DNA of 61,362 bases from Clostridia bacterium (GTDB lineage Bacteria > Bacillota > Clostridia > Christensenellales > Aristaeellaceae). The DNA lies in the NCBI GenBank assembly GCA_017552535.1, contig JAFZPV010000030.1, positions 1 through 61,362 on the forward strand, given 5' to 3'. The position numbers were made by a program, and so were the translations under genes. The notes under the pieces were generated by a model that saw nothing but the letters and a program-made list of their open reading frames with translations, was not told where the DNA came from and ran no database searches. Shown piece by piece: positions 16,154 through 24,612 of the stretch. Within the stretch, counting starts at the first letter, position 1, and every line of letters begins with the position of its first letter.

Positions 16154-16404
16154 GAATTTCGGAAATCCGAAATTCAGGGTGGTTTGGAGGGGCCGCAGCC
16201 CTTCCGACCTTAATCCGCAGCGCCGGCATGTACGGCGCGAGGAGAATTTTCATGAAGGCGAGCTTGCCCGCCGGGAATGAAAATTCATACCTTACAGTTT
16301 TTACGCCCGGAAAATCCCGCAGGATTTTCAGTAAAAACTGCAAAACTCAAACCGAATGAAATGCATTTTCAATGCATTTCATTCGAGGGGCTGTGCAACA
16401 GCCC
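16154..16404 (+). repeat. Hairpin-string element A (structured non-coding repeat)
   Basis: At least six hairpins follow one another: GAATTTCGG/CCGAAATTC (16154-16175); GGAGGG/CCCTTCC (16186-16205); GCGCCG/CGGCGC (16220-16238); GAATTTTCAT/ATGAAAATTC (16244-16286) holding an inner GGCG/CGCC stem; CAGTTTTTAC/GTAAAAACTG (16295-16340) holding AAAATCC/GGATTTT; a perfect 14-bp GAATGAAATGCATT stem (16354-16384); and GGGCTGT/ACAGCCC (16388-16404). A relative is at 54819-55099 with the same linkers (GGTGGTTTGGAGGGG, AATCCGC, GAGGAG, AGCTTGCC) but different stem sequences. It ends 10 nt before the aspartate kinase Shine-Dalgarno, so it may lie in that gene's leader. Confidence 0.72.
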
Positions 16405-16425
16405 TGCAGAGAACCGGAGGTCATC

Positions 16426-17757
16426 ATGCGCACGGTAACGGTAAAATTCGGCGGAAGCTCCCTGGCGGACGCGGAGCAGTTCAGAAAGGTCAAAAGCATC
16501 CTGAGCGCGGACCCGGCCAGGTGCTTTGTGGTGGTGAGCGCGCCGGGCAAGCGCTTTAAAGAAGATATCAAGGTTACCGACCTTCTGATCGCCTGCTGGG
16601 ATAAGGCCCGGGCCGGGGAAAGCTTCGATGCGGAGCTGAAAACCGTGGAAGCGAGGTTTTCGGACATCGCCGAAGGACTGAACGTACCCTTCGACATCAG
16701 CACGGAGATCAGCGTGATGCGCACCGCCCTTCTGGCGATGCCCTACCGGGATTACGCCCTGAGCCGCGGAGAATACATCTGCGCCAAGCTCATGAGCGCC
16801 TATCTCTCCCTCCCCTTTGTGGACCCCGCGCGCACGATACGCTTTACGCCCGACGGTGCCTGGGACGAAGAAGCCACCCTGCACAGCCTGCCCAAGGCGC
16901 TGGAAGGCTTAAGCGGCGCGGTGATCGCCGGCTTTTACGGCAGCCGCCCCGACGGTTCCATACAGACCTTCTCGCGCGGCGGCTCGGACGTGACCGGCGC
17001 CATCGTGGCCCGGGCGACGAACTCTGAGCTGTACGAAAACTGGACGGACGTAAGCGGCCTGCTGGCCGCCGACCCCCGCGTGGTGGAAGCAGCGGAGACC
17101 GTGGACGCCATCAGCTACCGCGAACTGCGCATCCTAAGCTACATGGGCGCGTCGGTTTTGCACACGGACGCGGTAAAGCCCCTGCGCGCCTGCGGGATAC
17201 CCATCAACATCCGCAACACGAACCGGCCGGACGATCCAGGCACGCTGATCGTACCGCACCTGCCGGAAGAGCACGACCGCCGCTCAGTGACGGGCGTGGC
17301 GGGTCGCAAGGGACTTAGCGTGGTGCAGGTGGAAAAGACCATGGTGTCCGACGGCGCGGGCTTCACGGCGGTGCTTCTGGACATCTTCAAAGCCCATCGC
17401 GTGCCCTTCGAGCAGTGCCTGACAGGCATAGACACCATATCCATCGTGATCCGTTCCGACCTGTTCGCACCCAAGCGCGAGGTGATCCTGGAGGCGATAC
17501 GCAGGACCCTGCGCCCCGACACCCTGCAGGTGCGCGACCGCCTGTCCATGATCACGGTGGTGGGCGAAAACGCTTCGGACGACGACAATATGACCGTGCG
17601 GCTGCTTCTGGCCGCGGCGGAAGAGGGCGTGAGCATCAGCACCATCAACCAGGGCGCCGGCCGCCTGAACCTGATCCTGGGGGTAAACGAGTGCGATTAC
17701 GAGCGCACCATCTGCGCCCTGTACCGGGAAATCAAGAAGAGCGGTAAGACGCGCTGA
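16426..17757 (+). CDS. lysC: Aspartate kinase
   Basis: The 443-residue enzyme phosphorylates L-aspartate, the first step to lysine, threonine, methionine and diaminopimelate. The kinase domain starts VKFGGSSLADAEQF and contains FSRGGSDVTGAIVA and WTDVSGLLAADPRVV. Two ACT domains in the last ~150 residues (SVVQVEKTMVSDGAGF; ITVVGENASDDDNM; ISTINQGAGRLNLILGV) predict feedback control. This is the monofunctional, long-linker class common in Clostridia. CGGAGG 5 nt upstream fixes ATG 16426. A clean terminator follows. The hairpin-string element just upstream is in a position to influence expression; I see no lysine riboswitch consensus. Confidence 0.93.
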   Translation: MRTVTVKFGGSSLADAEQFRKVKSILSADPARCFVVVSAPGKRFKEDIKVTDLLIACWDKARAGESFDAELKTVEARFSDIAEGLNVPFDISTEISVMRTALLAMPYRDYALSRGEYICAKLMSAYLSLPFVDPARTIRFTPDGAWDEEATLHSLPKALEGLSGAVIAGFYGSRPDGSIQTFSRGGSDVTGAIVARATNSELYENWTDVSGLLAADPRVVEAAETVDAISYRELRILSYMGASVLHTDAVKPLRACGIPINIRNTNRPDDPGTLIVPHLPEEHDRRSVTGVAGRKGLSVVQVEKTMVSDGAGFTAVLLDIFKAHRVPFEQCLTGIDTISIVIRSDLFAPKREVILEAIRRTLRPDTLQVRDRLSMITVVGENASDDDNMTVRLLLAAAEEGVSISTINQGAGRLNLILGVNECDYERTICALYREIKKSGKTR

Positions 17758-17777
17758 AAAAGAATTCCAGATAAAGT

Positions 17778-17816
17778 GGATGCTGCAGAAGCATGAAATC
17801 TGCAGCATCCTTTTTT
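17778..17816 (+). terminator. Rho-independent terminator after aspartate kinase
   Basis: A 12-bp perfect stem GGATGCTGCAGA/TCTGCAGCATCC is followed by TTTTTT. Confidence 0.93.
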
Positions 17817-17915
17817 ACTCGAGACATTTTCACTCCTGTGCGAAGCACGTTTCGCGCCCCACATCCGCCCGCAGGCGGCGTTGCTTTTCAAATTGTGTTC
17901 AAACGCAAGTGGGTC

Positions 17916-17945
17916 TTGACATTTGCCCGTTTTTTCGCTTATAAT
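17916..17945 (+). promoter_or_regulatory. Strong sigma-A promoter of the first sugar ABC operon
   Basis: TTGACA (17916-17921), 18-bp spacer, TATAAT (17940-17945), both perfect consensus. Confidence 0.88.
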
Positions 17946-17983
17946 ATCTTTGGCAACCATCATAATTTTCAAGGAGGATTTTT

Positions 17984-19270
17984 ATGAAGCTTACCAGAAA
18001 ACTGGCCCTCGTGCTGACCGTCGCGCTTCTGGCGACCATGTTCGCCTTCGCGCCCGCCATGGCTGAGGATGTCACCATCCGCGTAGCCCTGTGGGACTAC
18101 TCCAACACCGAGTACTACAAGACCATGATCAACGGCTTCAAAGAAGCCAACCCCGGCATCGACGTGGAGATCATCGAGTTCTCTGCCGCCGAGTATTCCG
18201 ACACCATCGTAGTGAAGATGGCCGCCAAGGAAGACTACGACGTCATCTTCATGAAGGGCCTGCCCGAGATGGCCGCGCTGATCAACCAGGGCAACCTGAT
18301 GCCCCTGGATGAACTGGCCGAAGGCTACGACTTCACTCCCTACGGCGGAACCGAGAAGAGCCTCACCGTGGACGGCGTGCTCTACGGCATGCCTTTCCGC
18401 AAGGACAACAACCTGATCTTCTACAACAAGGACCTGTTCGACAAGGCCGGCGTTGACTATCCCACCGACGGCATGACCTTCGACGAGTACCTTGACCTGG
18501 CCAGAGAGATGACCAGCGGTGAAGGCGCGAGCAAGGTGTACGGCACCCACGTGCACACCTGGGCTTCCAACGTATACCAGTATGCCCGCTTCTCCGAGGA
18601 GTATGTGTACAACGACGCTTCCACCTGGAAGAACCTGATCCCCTACTACGAGGGAATCCTGGCTCTGCAGGAGGAAGGCTGCGTACAGGACTTCGGCGCC
18701 CTGAAGAGCGGCAACATCCACTACTCCGGCGTGTTCTACAAGCAGGAAGCGGCCATGATGCAGATCGGTACCTGGTACATCAACATGCTGCTTGAGAACG
18801 TGCCCAACGAGGACAACGGCATCGCGTCCTTCAACTGGGGCGTCTGCTCCATGCCCAACAACTACGGCATCACCACCGAAAACGTAGTGGGCGGCATCAC
18901 CCCCGTGTCCGTCGGCGCGTACGCCAAGCATCCCGAGGAAGCCTGGAAGTTCCTGGCCTACATCACCGGTGCCGAGGGCGCTCAGATCCTGGCCAAGACC
19001 GGTATCGTGCCCGCCTGGGCCGGCCAGGAAGTGCTGGACATCTTCGATCACTTCCGTGACGATCATCCCAACGCTCCCGAAGGACTGTCCAAGTACATCT
19101 CCGGCTCCAACTTCATCATCGAGCAGCCCATGGACGCCAACGGCAAAGCCATCGCAGCCGTGGGCGACGAGATGCACTCCGCCATCATGACCGGCGCGAT
19201 GGGCATCGAAGAAGCTATCGCCGAGTACTCTGCCAAGGCGATTGCGGCCGGCGCTTCCGAAGGCGAATAA
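17984..19270 (+). CDS. Extracellular solute-binding protein, sugar ABC importer
   Basis: The 428-residue protein has a signal peptide (MKLTRKLALVLTVALLATMF, cleavage near APAMAEDV). No lipobox cysteine is present, so membrane anchoring is unclear, although such proteins normally work at the outer face of the membrane. The mature part is family-1 binding-protein-like: TIRVALWDYSNTEYY, DVIFMKGLPEMAALI, LYGMPFRKDNNLIFYNKDL, SGVFYKQEAAMMQIGTWY, AYAKHPEEAWKFLAYITG. It delivers an oligosaccharide to the two permeases that follow. AAGGAGG and a consensus promoter predict high expression, and a hairpin after the gene probably protects its mRNA relative to the permease part. Confidence 0.93.
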   Translation: MKLTRKLALVLTVALLATMFAFAPAMAEDVTIRVALWDYSNTEYYKTMINGFKEANPGIDVEIIEFSAAEYSDTIVVKMAAKEDYDVIFMKGLPEMAALINQGNLMPLDELAEGYDFTPYGGTEKSLTVDGVLYGMPFRKDNNLIFYNKDLFDKAGVDYPTDGMTFDEYLDLAREMTSGEGASKVYGTHVHTWASNVYQYARFSEEYVYNDASTWKNLIPYYEGILALQEEGCVQDFGALKSGNIHYSGVFYKQEAAMMQIGTWYINMLLENVPNEDNGIASFNWGVCSMPNNYGITTENVVGGITPVSVGAYAKHPEEAWKFLAYITGAEGAQILAKTGIVPAWAGQEVLDIFDHFRDDHPNAPEGLSKYISGSNFIIEQPMDANGKAIAAVGDEMHSAIMTGAMGIEEAIAEYSAKAIAAGASEGE

Positions 19271-19302
19271 GCTGCAAGACTGAATGCCCTGCGGGGCATC
19301 GG

Positions 19303-19334
19303 GCGGGAGCCCCGATCTCAATCGGGACTCCCGC
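19303..19334 (+). terminator. Intercistronic hairpin after the binding-protein gene
   Basis: GCGGGAG-C-CCCGAT/ATCGGG-A-CTCCCGC is followed by GCTTCTTAAT. The position between a binding-protein gene and permease genes suggests partial termination or mRNA stabilisation. Confidence 0.65.
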
Positions 19335-19364
19335 GCTTCTTAATCCGTTACAGGAGGCGAGCGC

Positions 19365-20279
19365 ATGACCTCAATCCAAAAGACCCGGCGGCCCGGCGCG
19401 AGGATGCACCTAAAGCGCGAGATCACGGCCTATCTGTTCATAGCGCCGAACTTCATCGGCTATATGGTGCTCACCTTCGTGCCGATCATCCTCTCTTTCG
19501 TATACAGCACCTTCGACTGGAACCTGGGCGTGTACAAGGCATATACCGGCATCGCCAATTACCGCTACATGTTCTTTGAGGATCTGGACTTCTGGAAGGT
19601 CGTCTGGAACACCTTTTACTACACGATCGGCACCGTGCCGGTGTGCCTGATCCTGTCGCTTCTTCTGGCGATGCTGATGAACCAGCAGCTGAAGGGCAAG
19701 ACCTTCTTCCGTTCGGTCTTCTTCTTCCCCTACGTGGCCTCTCTGGTGGCGGTAGCCGTGGTGTGGATGGCGCTGTTCAACCCGGACAAAGGTCCTGTGA
19801 ACGAGATCCTGATGTCGCTGGGCATCAGCGACCCGCCCCGCTGGGCCGGCTCCGCGGAATGGGCCATGCCCACCATCATCGGCCTCACCATCTGGAAGCA
19901 GGCCGGCTACTACATGGTGGTATACCTGGCCGCACTGCAGGGCGTGCCCACCGAGCTGTACGAGGCGGCCCGCATGGACGGCGCCAACGCCTTCCAGCGC
20001 TTTGCCCACGTCACCTGGCCCATGGTGACGCCCACCACTTTCTTCGTCACCATGATGCTGATCATCGGCACCTTCAAGTCTTACGACATCATGTACGTGA
20101 CCACCCAGGGCGGACCCGGCGTTGCCACGAAGGTGCTGGCATACCACATTTACAACAACGCCTTCGTGTACAACAAATACGGCTACGCCTCCGCGCTGAG
20201 CGTGTTCCTGTTCGCGGTGGTGCTGGTCATCACCTTGATCCAGTTCCGGGGCGAGAAGCGCTTCACCAACTACCTGTAA
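19365..20279 (+). CDS. Sugar ABC transporter permease (MalF/UgpA type)
   Basis: The 304-residue protein has six predicted transmembrane segments and the EAA loop YEAARMDGANAFQRFAHVTW that contacts the ATPase, as in MalF/UgpA/LacF permeases. The N-terminal helix is AYLFIAPNFIGYMVLTFVPI. It forms the channel with the next gene. The start follows GGAGGCGAGCGC at 19365. No ATP-binding subunit is encoded nearby, so a shared MsmX-like ATPase elsewhere is expected. Confidence 0.93.
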   Translation: MTSIQKTRRPGARMHLKREITAYLFIAPNFIGYMVLTFVPIILSFVYSTFDWNLGVYKAYTGIANYRYMFFEDLDFWKVVWNTFYYTIGTVPVCLILSLLLAMLMNQQLKGKTFFRSVFFFPYVASLVAVAVVWMALFNPDKGPVNEILMSLGISDPPRWAGSAEWAMPTIIGLTIWKQAGYYMVVYLAALQGVPTELYEAARMDGANAFQRFAHVTWPMVTPTTFFVTMMLIIGTFKSYDIMYVTTQGGPGVATKVLAYHIYNNAFVYNKYGYASALSVFLFAVVLVITLIQFRGEKRFTNYL

Positions 20280-20291
20280 GGAGGCGGCATC

Positions 20292-21152
20292 ATGACGAAT
20301 ACCGAACATATGGCGCCTAAGCGCTTCATTCCCTCCAAGGCAGTCGGCAGGACGCTCCTGTACGTGCTTTTGATCGCAGGCTGCGCGGTGATGCTTCTGC
20401 CCTTCGCGTGGATGATCTCGTCCTCCCTCAAGACCGAGGCGGACGTGTTCACCTTCCCCATCCAGTGGATCCCCTCCAGCCCCCGCTGGAAAAACTACCA
20501 GCTGATCTGGGAAAAGGTGCCCCTGCTGAACGGCTTTAAAAACTCCACCATTCTCACCATCTGCACGATGGTGCTGCAGATCACCACCTCTTCCCTGGCG
20601 GCCTATGCCTTCGCGAAGCTGGAATTTACCGGCCGGAACTTCCTGTTCCTGGCATATGTCACCACCATCGCCATCCCCTGGCAGGTATACATGGTGCCCC
20701 AGTACATCATGATGGCCTCCTGGCAGCTGACCGACAGCCTGATCGGCATCATCATCATGCACGCGTTCACGGCTTTCGGCGTGTTCATGATGCGGCAGTT
20801 CTACATGGGCATACCCAACGAGCTGCTGGAGGCGGCGCGCATCGACGGCCTGAGCGAAGCGGGCATATGGGCGCGCATCATGGTGCCCCTGTCCAAGCCC
20901 GCTGTGGCCACGCTGGCGATCACCGCCTTCGTGTTCGAGTGGAACGACTTCATGGGGCCCCGCATCTACCTGTCCTCCACCAGCAAGCAGACCCTGCAGC
21001 TGGTGCTGCGCCTGTTCAACACCCAGTATTCCTCGAACTACGCGCAGATGATGGCCGCGGCCACCGTGGCGCTGATCCCCGTGTTCATCCTGTTCTGCTT
21101 TTTGCAGCGCTACTTCGTGCAGGGCGTTGCCACCAGCGGCCTTAAAGGATAG
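20292..21152 (+). CDS. Sugar ABC transporter permease (MalG/UgpE type)
   Basis: The 286-residue protein has six predicted transmembrane segments, LLPFAWMISSSLKTEADVF after the first helix, and the EAA loop LLEAARIDGLSEAGIWARI. It pairs with the upstream permease, 12 nt away, in one heterodimeric channel. GGAGGCGGC lies before the ATG. Transcription ends at the hairpin 21176-21212. Confidence 0.93.
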   Translation: MTNTEHMAPKRFIPSKAVGRTLLYVLLIAGCAVMLLPFAWMISSSLKTEADVFTFPIQWIPSSPRWKNYQLIWEKVPLLNGFKNSTILTICTMVLQITTSSLAAYAFAKLEFTGRNFLFLAYVTTIAIPWQVYMVPQYIMMASWQLTDSLIGIIIMHAFTAFGVFMMRQFYMGIPNELLEAARIDGLSEAGIWARIMVPLSKPAVATLAITAFVFEWNDFMGPRIYLSSTSKQTLQLVLRLFNTQYSSNYAQMMAAATVALIPVFILFCFLQRYFVQGVATSGLKG

Positions 21153-21175
21153 CACAGGCAGAACCCTTTTGCATG

Positions 21176-21212
21176 AAACGCTTTCCCTCCGGCTTGGCAG
21201 GGAAAGCGTTTT
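21176..21212 (+). terminator. Rho-independent terminator of the first ABC operon
   Basis: A 13-bp stem AAACGCTTTCCCT/AGGGAAAGCGTTT ends in TTTT. It overlaps the -35 region of the next promoter. Confidence 0.85.
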
Positions 21213-21222
21213 GTGTTATAAT
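21194..21222 (+). promoter_or_regulatory. Promoter of the GH43-like gene, overlapping the terminator
   Basis: TTGGCA (21194-21199, in the terminator loop and 3' arm), 17-bp spacer, TATAAT (21217-21222). A second TATATAAT lies at 21233-21240. Confidence 0.65.
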
Positions 21223-21259
21223 GCACATCGGATATATAATGCGCACGGAGGAACAGAGC

Positions 21260-22726
21260 ATGGGCGTCGGAGATATTTATTCCGGGGACATATCGCTTGA
21301 AAGAAATATGCGGCAGGTCACGAACCCCTACCTGCCAGGCTGGGAGTACGTGCCGGACGGAGAGCCCTATGTGTTCGACGGCCGCGTGTACGTATACGGC
21401 TCCCACGACTTTTTCGGCGGCAGCGTGTACTGCATGGGCGACTACGTGTGCTGGTCCGCCGACGAAAACGACCTGGGCACCTGGAGATACGAAGGCGTGA
21501 TCTACAAAAAGTCCCAGGACCCGTACAACGCAGACCTGCAGGGCAACCTGTACGCGCCGGACGTGGCGAAGGGCCCGGACGGGCGGTATTATCTGTACTA
21601 CGTGCTGAGCAACCGCGGCACCGTGGGCGTGGCGGTGTGCGACACGCCCGCCGGCCAATACCGCTTTTACGGATACGTGCACTATGAAGACGGGACGCTT
21701 CTGGGCGACGGAAAGGGCGACGAACCCCAGTTCGACCCCGGCGTGCTGGTGGAGGGAGAGAACGTTTACCTGTATACGGGCTTCTGCGCCCGGGGCGACA
21801 AAAGCCGCCACGGCGCCATGGCCACCGTGCTTTCTTCCCGGGACATGCTCACCGTGAAGCGCGCCCCCGTGTTCGTGGCGCCGGGCTGCGAATACAGCCG
21901 GGGCACCGGCTTTGAAGGCCACGAGTTCTTTGAGGCGCCCTCCATCCGCAGGATATTCGGCAAGTACTGCTTTATCTACTCCTCCATCCTGTGCCACGAG
22001 CTGTGCTGGGCCGTAAGCGACAGCCCCACGGAGGGCTTCCGCTATATGGGCGTGCTGGTGAGCGGCTGCGACAAAGGCATCACTTTGGGCGGAAAGCCGT
22101 CGGACCGGCCCCTGTACTATACTGCCAACAACCACGGCAGCATCGTGAAGATCGCGGGCGGATGGTACGTGTTCTACCACCGCCATACCAACGGCACCAA
22201 CTACAGCCGCCAGGGCTGCCTCGAAAAGCTGAAGCCGGAAAACGGTTTTATCCCCCAGGCGGAGATCACCTCCTGCGGCTCCCTGCGGCCCCTGCGGGGC
22301 GAGGGCGAATATCCCGCTTACATCGCCTGCAATCTGTTTACCGATACCGAGTGCACCTACGTGCCCTGGTCCGGCTGGATGGACGACCGCTTTCCCAAAA
22401 TCACCCAGGAATGCACGGGCGAGCATCCCGGCAGCTTCATCGCCAATATGGCTTCCGGCGCCACGGCAGGGTTCAAGTATTTCGAGCTGAACAGCGTGAA
22501 GGCCGTCAGCGTACGCGTGATGGGCTATGCCCATGGGCGCATGCTGGTAAAGACCGCGCCGGACGGCGAGGTGTGCGCGTCGATCCCCGTACACTACGCC
22601 AACGTATGGTATGACGCCGAAGCCGAAGCCTGCCTGCCGGACGGCGTGCACGCGCTGTACTTCAGCTTTGAAGGCGAAGGCCGCGTGAACTTCTCCTCCT
22701 TCCGGCTGATCACGGAAGATAAGTGA
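21260..22726 (+). CDS. Glycoside hydrolase family 43-type enzyme (five-bladed propeller)
   Basis: The 488-residue protein starts with PYLPGWEYVPDGEPYVFDGR and VYVYGSHD, the GH43 N-terminal signature with the general-base Asp. APDVAKGPDGRYYLYYVLS and GHEFFEAPSIRRI fit the pKa-modulating Asp and the catalytic Glu of the family. A C-terminal beta-sandwich (residues ~370-488) looks like a CBM6-type module. Likely activities are arabinofuranosidase or xylosidase. No signal peptide is seen, so the enzyme is probably cytoplasmic and trims the oligosaccharide imported by the upstream ABC system. GGAGGAACAGAGC supports ATG 21260. Confidence 0.87.
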   Translation: MGVGDIYSGDISLERNMRQVTNPYLPGWEYVPDGEPYVFDGRVYVYGSHDFFGGSVYCMGDYVCWSADENDLGTWRYEGVIYKKSQDPYNADLQGNLYAPDVAKGPDGRYYLYYVLSNRGTVGVAVCDTPAGQYRFYGYVHYEDGTLLGDGKGDEPQFDPGVLVEGENVYLYTGFCARGDKSRHGAMATVLSSRDMLTVKRAPVFVAPGCEYSRGTGFEGHEFFEAPSIRRIFGKYCFIYSSILCHELCWAVSDSPTEGFRYMGVLVSGCDKGITLGGKPSDRPLYYTANNHGSIVKIAGGWYVFYHRHTNGTNYSRQGCLEKLKPENGFIPQAEITSCGSLRPLRGEGEYPAYIACNLFTDTECTYVPWSGWMDDRFPKITQECTGEHPGSFIANMASGATAGFKYFELNSVKAVSVRVMGYAHGRMLVKTAPDGEVCASIPVHYANVWYDAEAEACLPDGVHALYFSFEGEGRVNFSSFRLITEDK

Positions 22727-22743
22727 CGTCTCTTTATATGAGC

Positions 22744-22779
22744 AAGGCCCCGGAGGGATGAATTCCTCCGGGGCCTTTT
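22744..22779. terminator. Bidirectional terminator
   Basis: A 13-bp perfect stem AAGGCCCCGGAGG/CCTCCGGGGCCTT has T-runs on both strands. It serves the GH43 gene and the long leftward operon. Confidence 0.92.
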
Positions 22780-22801
22780 GTCTGTCTTCCTTTTCGCCGC
22801 G

Positions 22802-24589
22802 TCAGTCTTCCGAGACAAATCGGAAGGTTATGATGTCCGTCTGCGTAAGTTCGGTCTTCTCCCCCGCGCCGGGCAGCACCTTTTCCTTCGTGCCGTACTT
22901 ACCGTTATCGTACACGGTGTTGTAGGGTAGGGCGCTCAGGGGCTTGGTGGAGACCGAGACGCGTTCGATCCGGTCGCAGGCGGTGTTCATGGCGAATTCC
23001 TTTGTTTTCCCGCCGGCGCTCAGGGTAAACCGGCCCCGCAGGCAGTCAAAATCCACTCTGAGTTCCGTTACGCCCGCGTACTCCGTCCAGGGCTCCGCGC
23101 GCCCCGCGGCGCGCACGCGGATCACGCCTTCGGCGGTGAAGTAAATTTCCGCCGGCGCGCCGCTCGCCTCGTCGTGCAGGGCCACGCACACTTCGCCTTT
23201 TGCGCACACAGGCCCCACCCGCAGCGTGAAGGCCGCGCTGCCCTTCGCGGAGGGCTTCACGCAGCGCTCCGCCAGTGCCCGGTCGTACGGGTCAAAGTCC
23301 GCAAGCCGCATTCCGCCGTCCGTCATCCGCACGGGGGCCCAGACGGGCGAATATACGTTCCAGCGCCGGGGCAGCTCATTTCCCGCAAAGCGCTCGTCTA
23401 TCGTGCCCTCGGCAGGCGCGTCCCAGTCCGCCTCAATGTGGCTGATCCAGATGTCTTCCTTGTTGTTGCTGTAGGCCAGATGGATGCGTCCGTCCGGCGC
23501 CTGCGGGTTGCGCTCGCATATGCCGCGCATATACTGGGGCCCCAGGTTTTTGTCGATGCCGCCGTAGCGCTGCGGGGACATATACCCCGTGGCCGCCGCC
23601 ATGCCGCCGAAAACGCGGCCGTCCGTTCCGCCCACGATGGCGATGGGCCAGCGGTGCTGCCCGTCCGGCGTGGGGTTGTACATGAGCGCGAACCTGCCGT
23701 CCGGCGTGCGCTGGCCCCACACCTTGCCCGTGGAGGTCCTGAGGGTGGGATTGGGCACGATCTTGCTCCATGTCCTGCCGCCGTCTTTGGAATCCATGGA
23801 CACGCCGTGCTTGAACACGGTGATCATCTCATCGCCCTTCACGGTATAAAAGCTCGCCGCCTGGCGCAGGGGTTCGGGGAAGAGCGTTTTGTCGTTGCGC
23901 TGCTCCTCGTACATCTGGTTGACCACAGGCCGGTCGTTCAGAAGTTCCCGGCAGGCCGAGATCAGCTCTTCGTCGCCGCTGTTTTCATAGAATTCAAACT
24001 GGGGCGCGGTCTCGCAGTTATAGCCCGCCACTTCGTTGTACATGAGGAAGCAGATCTCCCCCAGCCTTCCGTCCGGGTAAATGCGCCTTACGGCGCGCCC
24101 CACGCCCCAGCCGTCGCAGGGAGCGCACAGGTGCCGGTCGTGCACGATGCCGTAAAAGGACAGAAGCAGCATCACGCCGTTGGGCGCGCAGTAAAAGCCC
24201 ATGCGCTGGTGCGGCACGGTGAGGATACTTTGGGGCATGTTCTCCGAGCGGGGGCCCCGGTAGCAGCCGAGGCTCACCTCGATCGCGGGAAACGCTACGC
24301 GCGGGAAGCTCCAGTGTATGCCGTCTTCCGAATCGCACAGAAGCGTCTGGCCGGGCGTTTCGTGCTCGCTCACGGGGTTGGAGAGGTATTCCAGGTAGTA
24401 CTTCCCGCAGTACCAGGCCAGCATGGCGGCATGGTTGTAGGTCCAGCCAAAGCCGTCCGCTTCCTGCGGATGCTCGCGGTTGGCCCGCATAACCCCGAAG
24501 CTCTTCACGCCCAGGGCGTGGCGGAGGCCTCCGTCCTGAAAGCGTATGTCAGGCTGCCTGTCCACATGGATGGTGAGCATATCCGCCAT
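22802..24589 (-). CDS. Asp-box (sialidase-fold) protein, probable exo-glycosidase
   Basis: The 595-residue protein contains Asp-box repeats (SEDGIHW near residue 85 and SKDGGRTWSKI in the middle), typical of six-bladed propellers of the sialidase superfamily. Other propeller-like segments are GQRTPDGRFALMYNPTP and DGRIHLAYSNNKEDIW. The C-terminal 200 residues form a lectin-like beta-sandwich (FTLRVGPVCAKGEVCVAL). No signal peptide is seen. It is the last gene of the nine-gene leftward operon; AAAGGAGG precedes its ATG. The relation to GH33 sialidases is by fold only; I could not identify the catalytic Tyr/Glu pair or arginine triad with certainty. Confidence 0.75.
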   Translation of the reverse strand: MADMLTIHVDRQPDIRFQDGGLRHALGVKSFGVMRANREHPQEADGFGWTYNHAAMLAWYCGKYYLEYLSNPVSEHETPGQTLLCDSEDGIHWSFPRVAFPAIEVSLGCYRGPRSENMPQSILTVPHQRMGFYCAPNGVMLLLSFYGIVHDRHLCAPCDGWGVGRAVRRIYPDGRLGEICFLMYNEVAGYNCETAPQFEFYENSGDEELISACRELLNDRPVVNQMYEEQRNDKTLFPEPLRQAASFYTVKGDEMITVFKHGVSMDSKDGGRTWSKIVPNPTLRTSTGKVWGQRTPDGRFALMYNPTPDGQHRWPIAIVGGTDGRVFGGMAAATGYMSPQRYGGIDKNLGPQYMRGICERNPQAPDGRIHLAYSNNKEDIWISHIEADWDAPAEGTIDERFAGNELPRRWNVYSPVWAPVRMTDGGMRLADFDPYDRALAERCVKPSAKGSAAFTLRVGPVCAKGEVCVALHDEASGAPAEIYFTAEGVIRVRAAGRAEPWTEYAGVTELRVDFDCLRGRFTLSAGGKTKEFAMNTACDRIERVSVSTKPLSALPYNTVYDNGKYGTKEKVLPGAGEKTELTQTDIITFRFVSED

Positions 24590-24612
24590 GGTGCGTCCTC
24601 CTTTGGCAAAGC

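Noticed and set aside
16140-16425. Lysine riboswitch in front of aspartate kinase
   Set aside because: The region is a string of separate hairpins related to another site not next to lysine genes, and lacks the lysine-riboswitch core.
19410-21155. 581-residue minus-strand open frame opposite the ABC permeases
   Set aside because: It is antisense to two unmistakable permeases and is low-complexity in His, Gly and Asp.
22802-24589. Assignment as a true GH33 sialidase
   Set aside because: Asp boxes are present, but the catalytic Tyr/Glu and arginine triad could not be placed, so only the fold is claimed.
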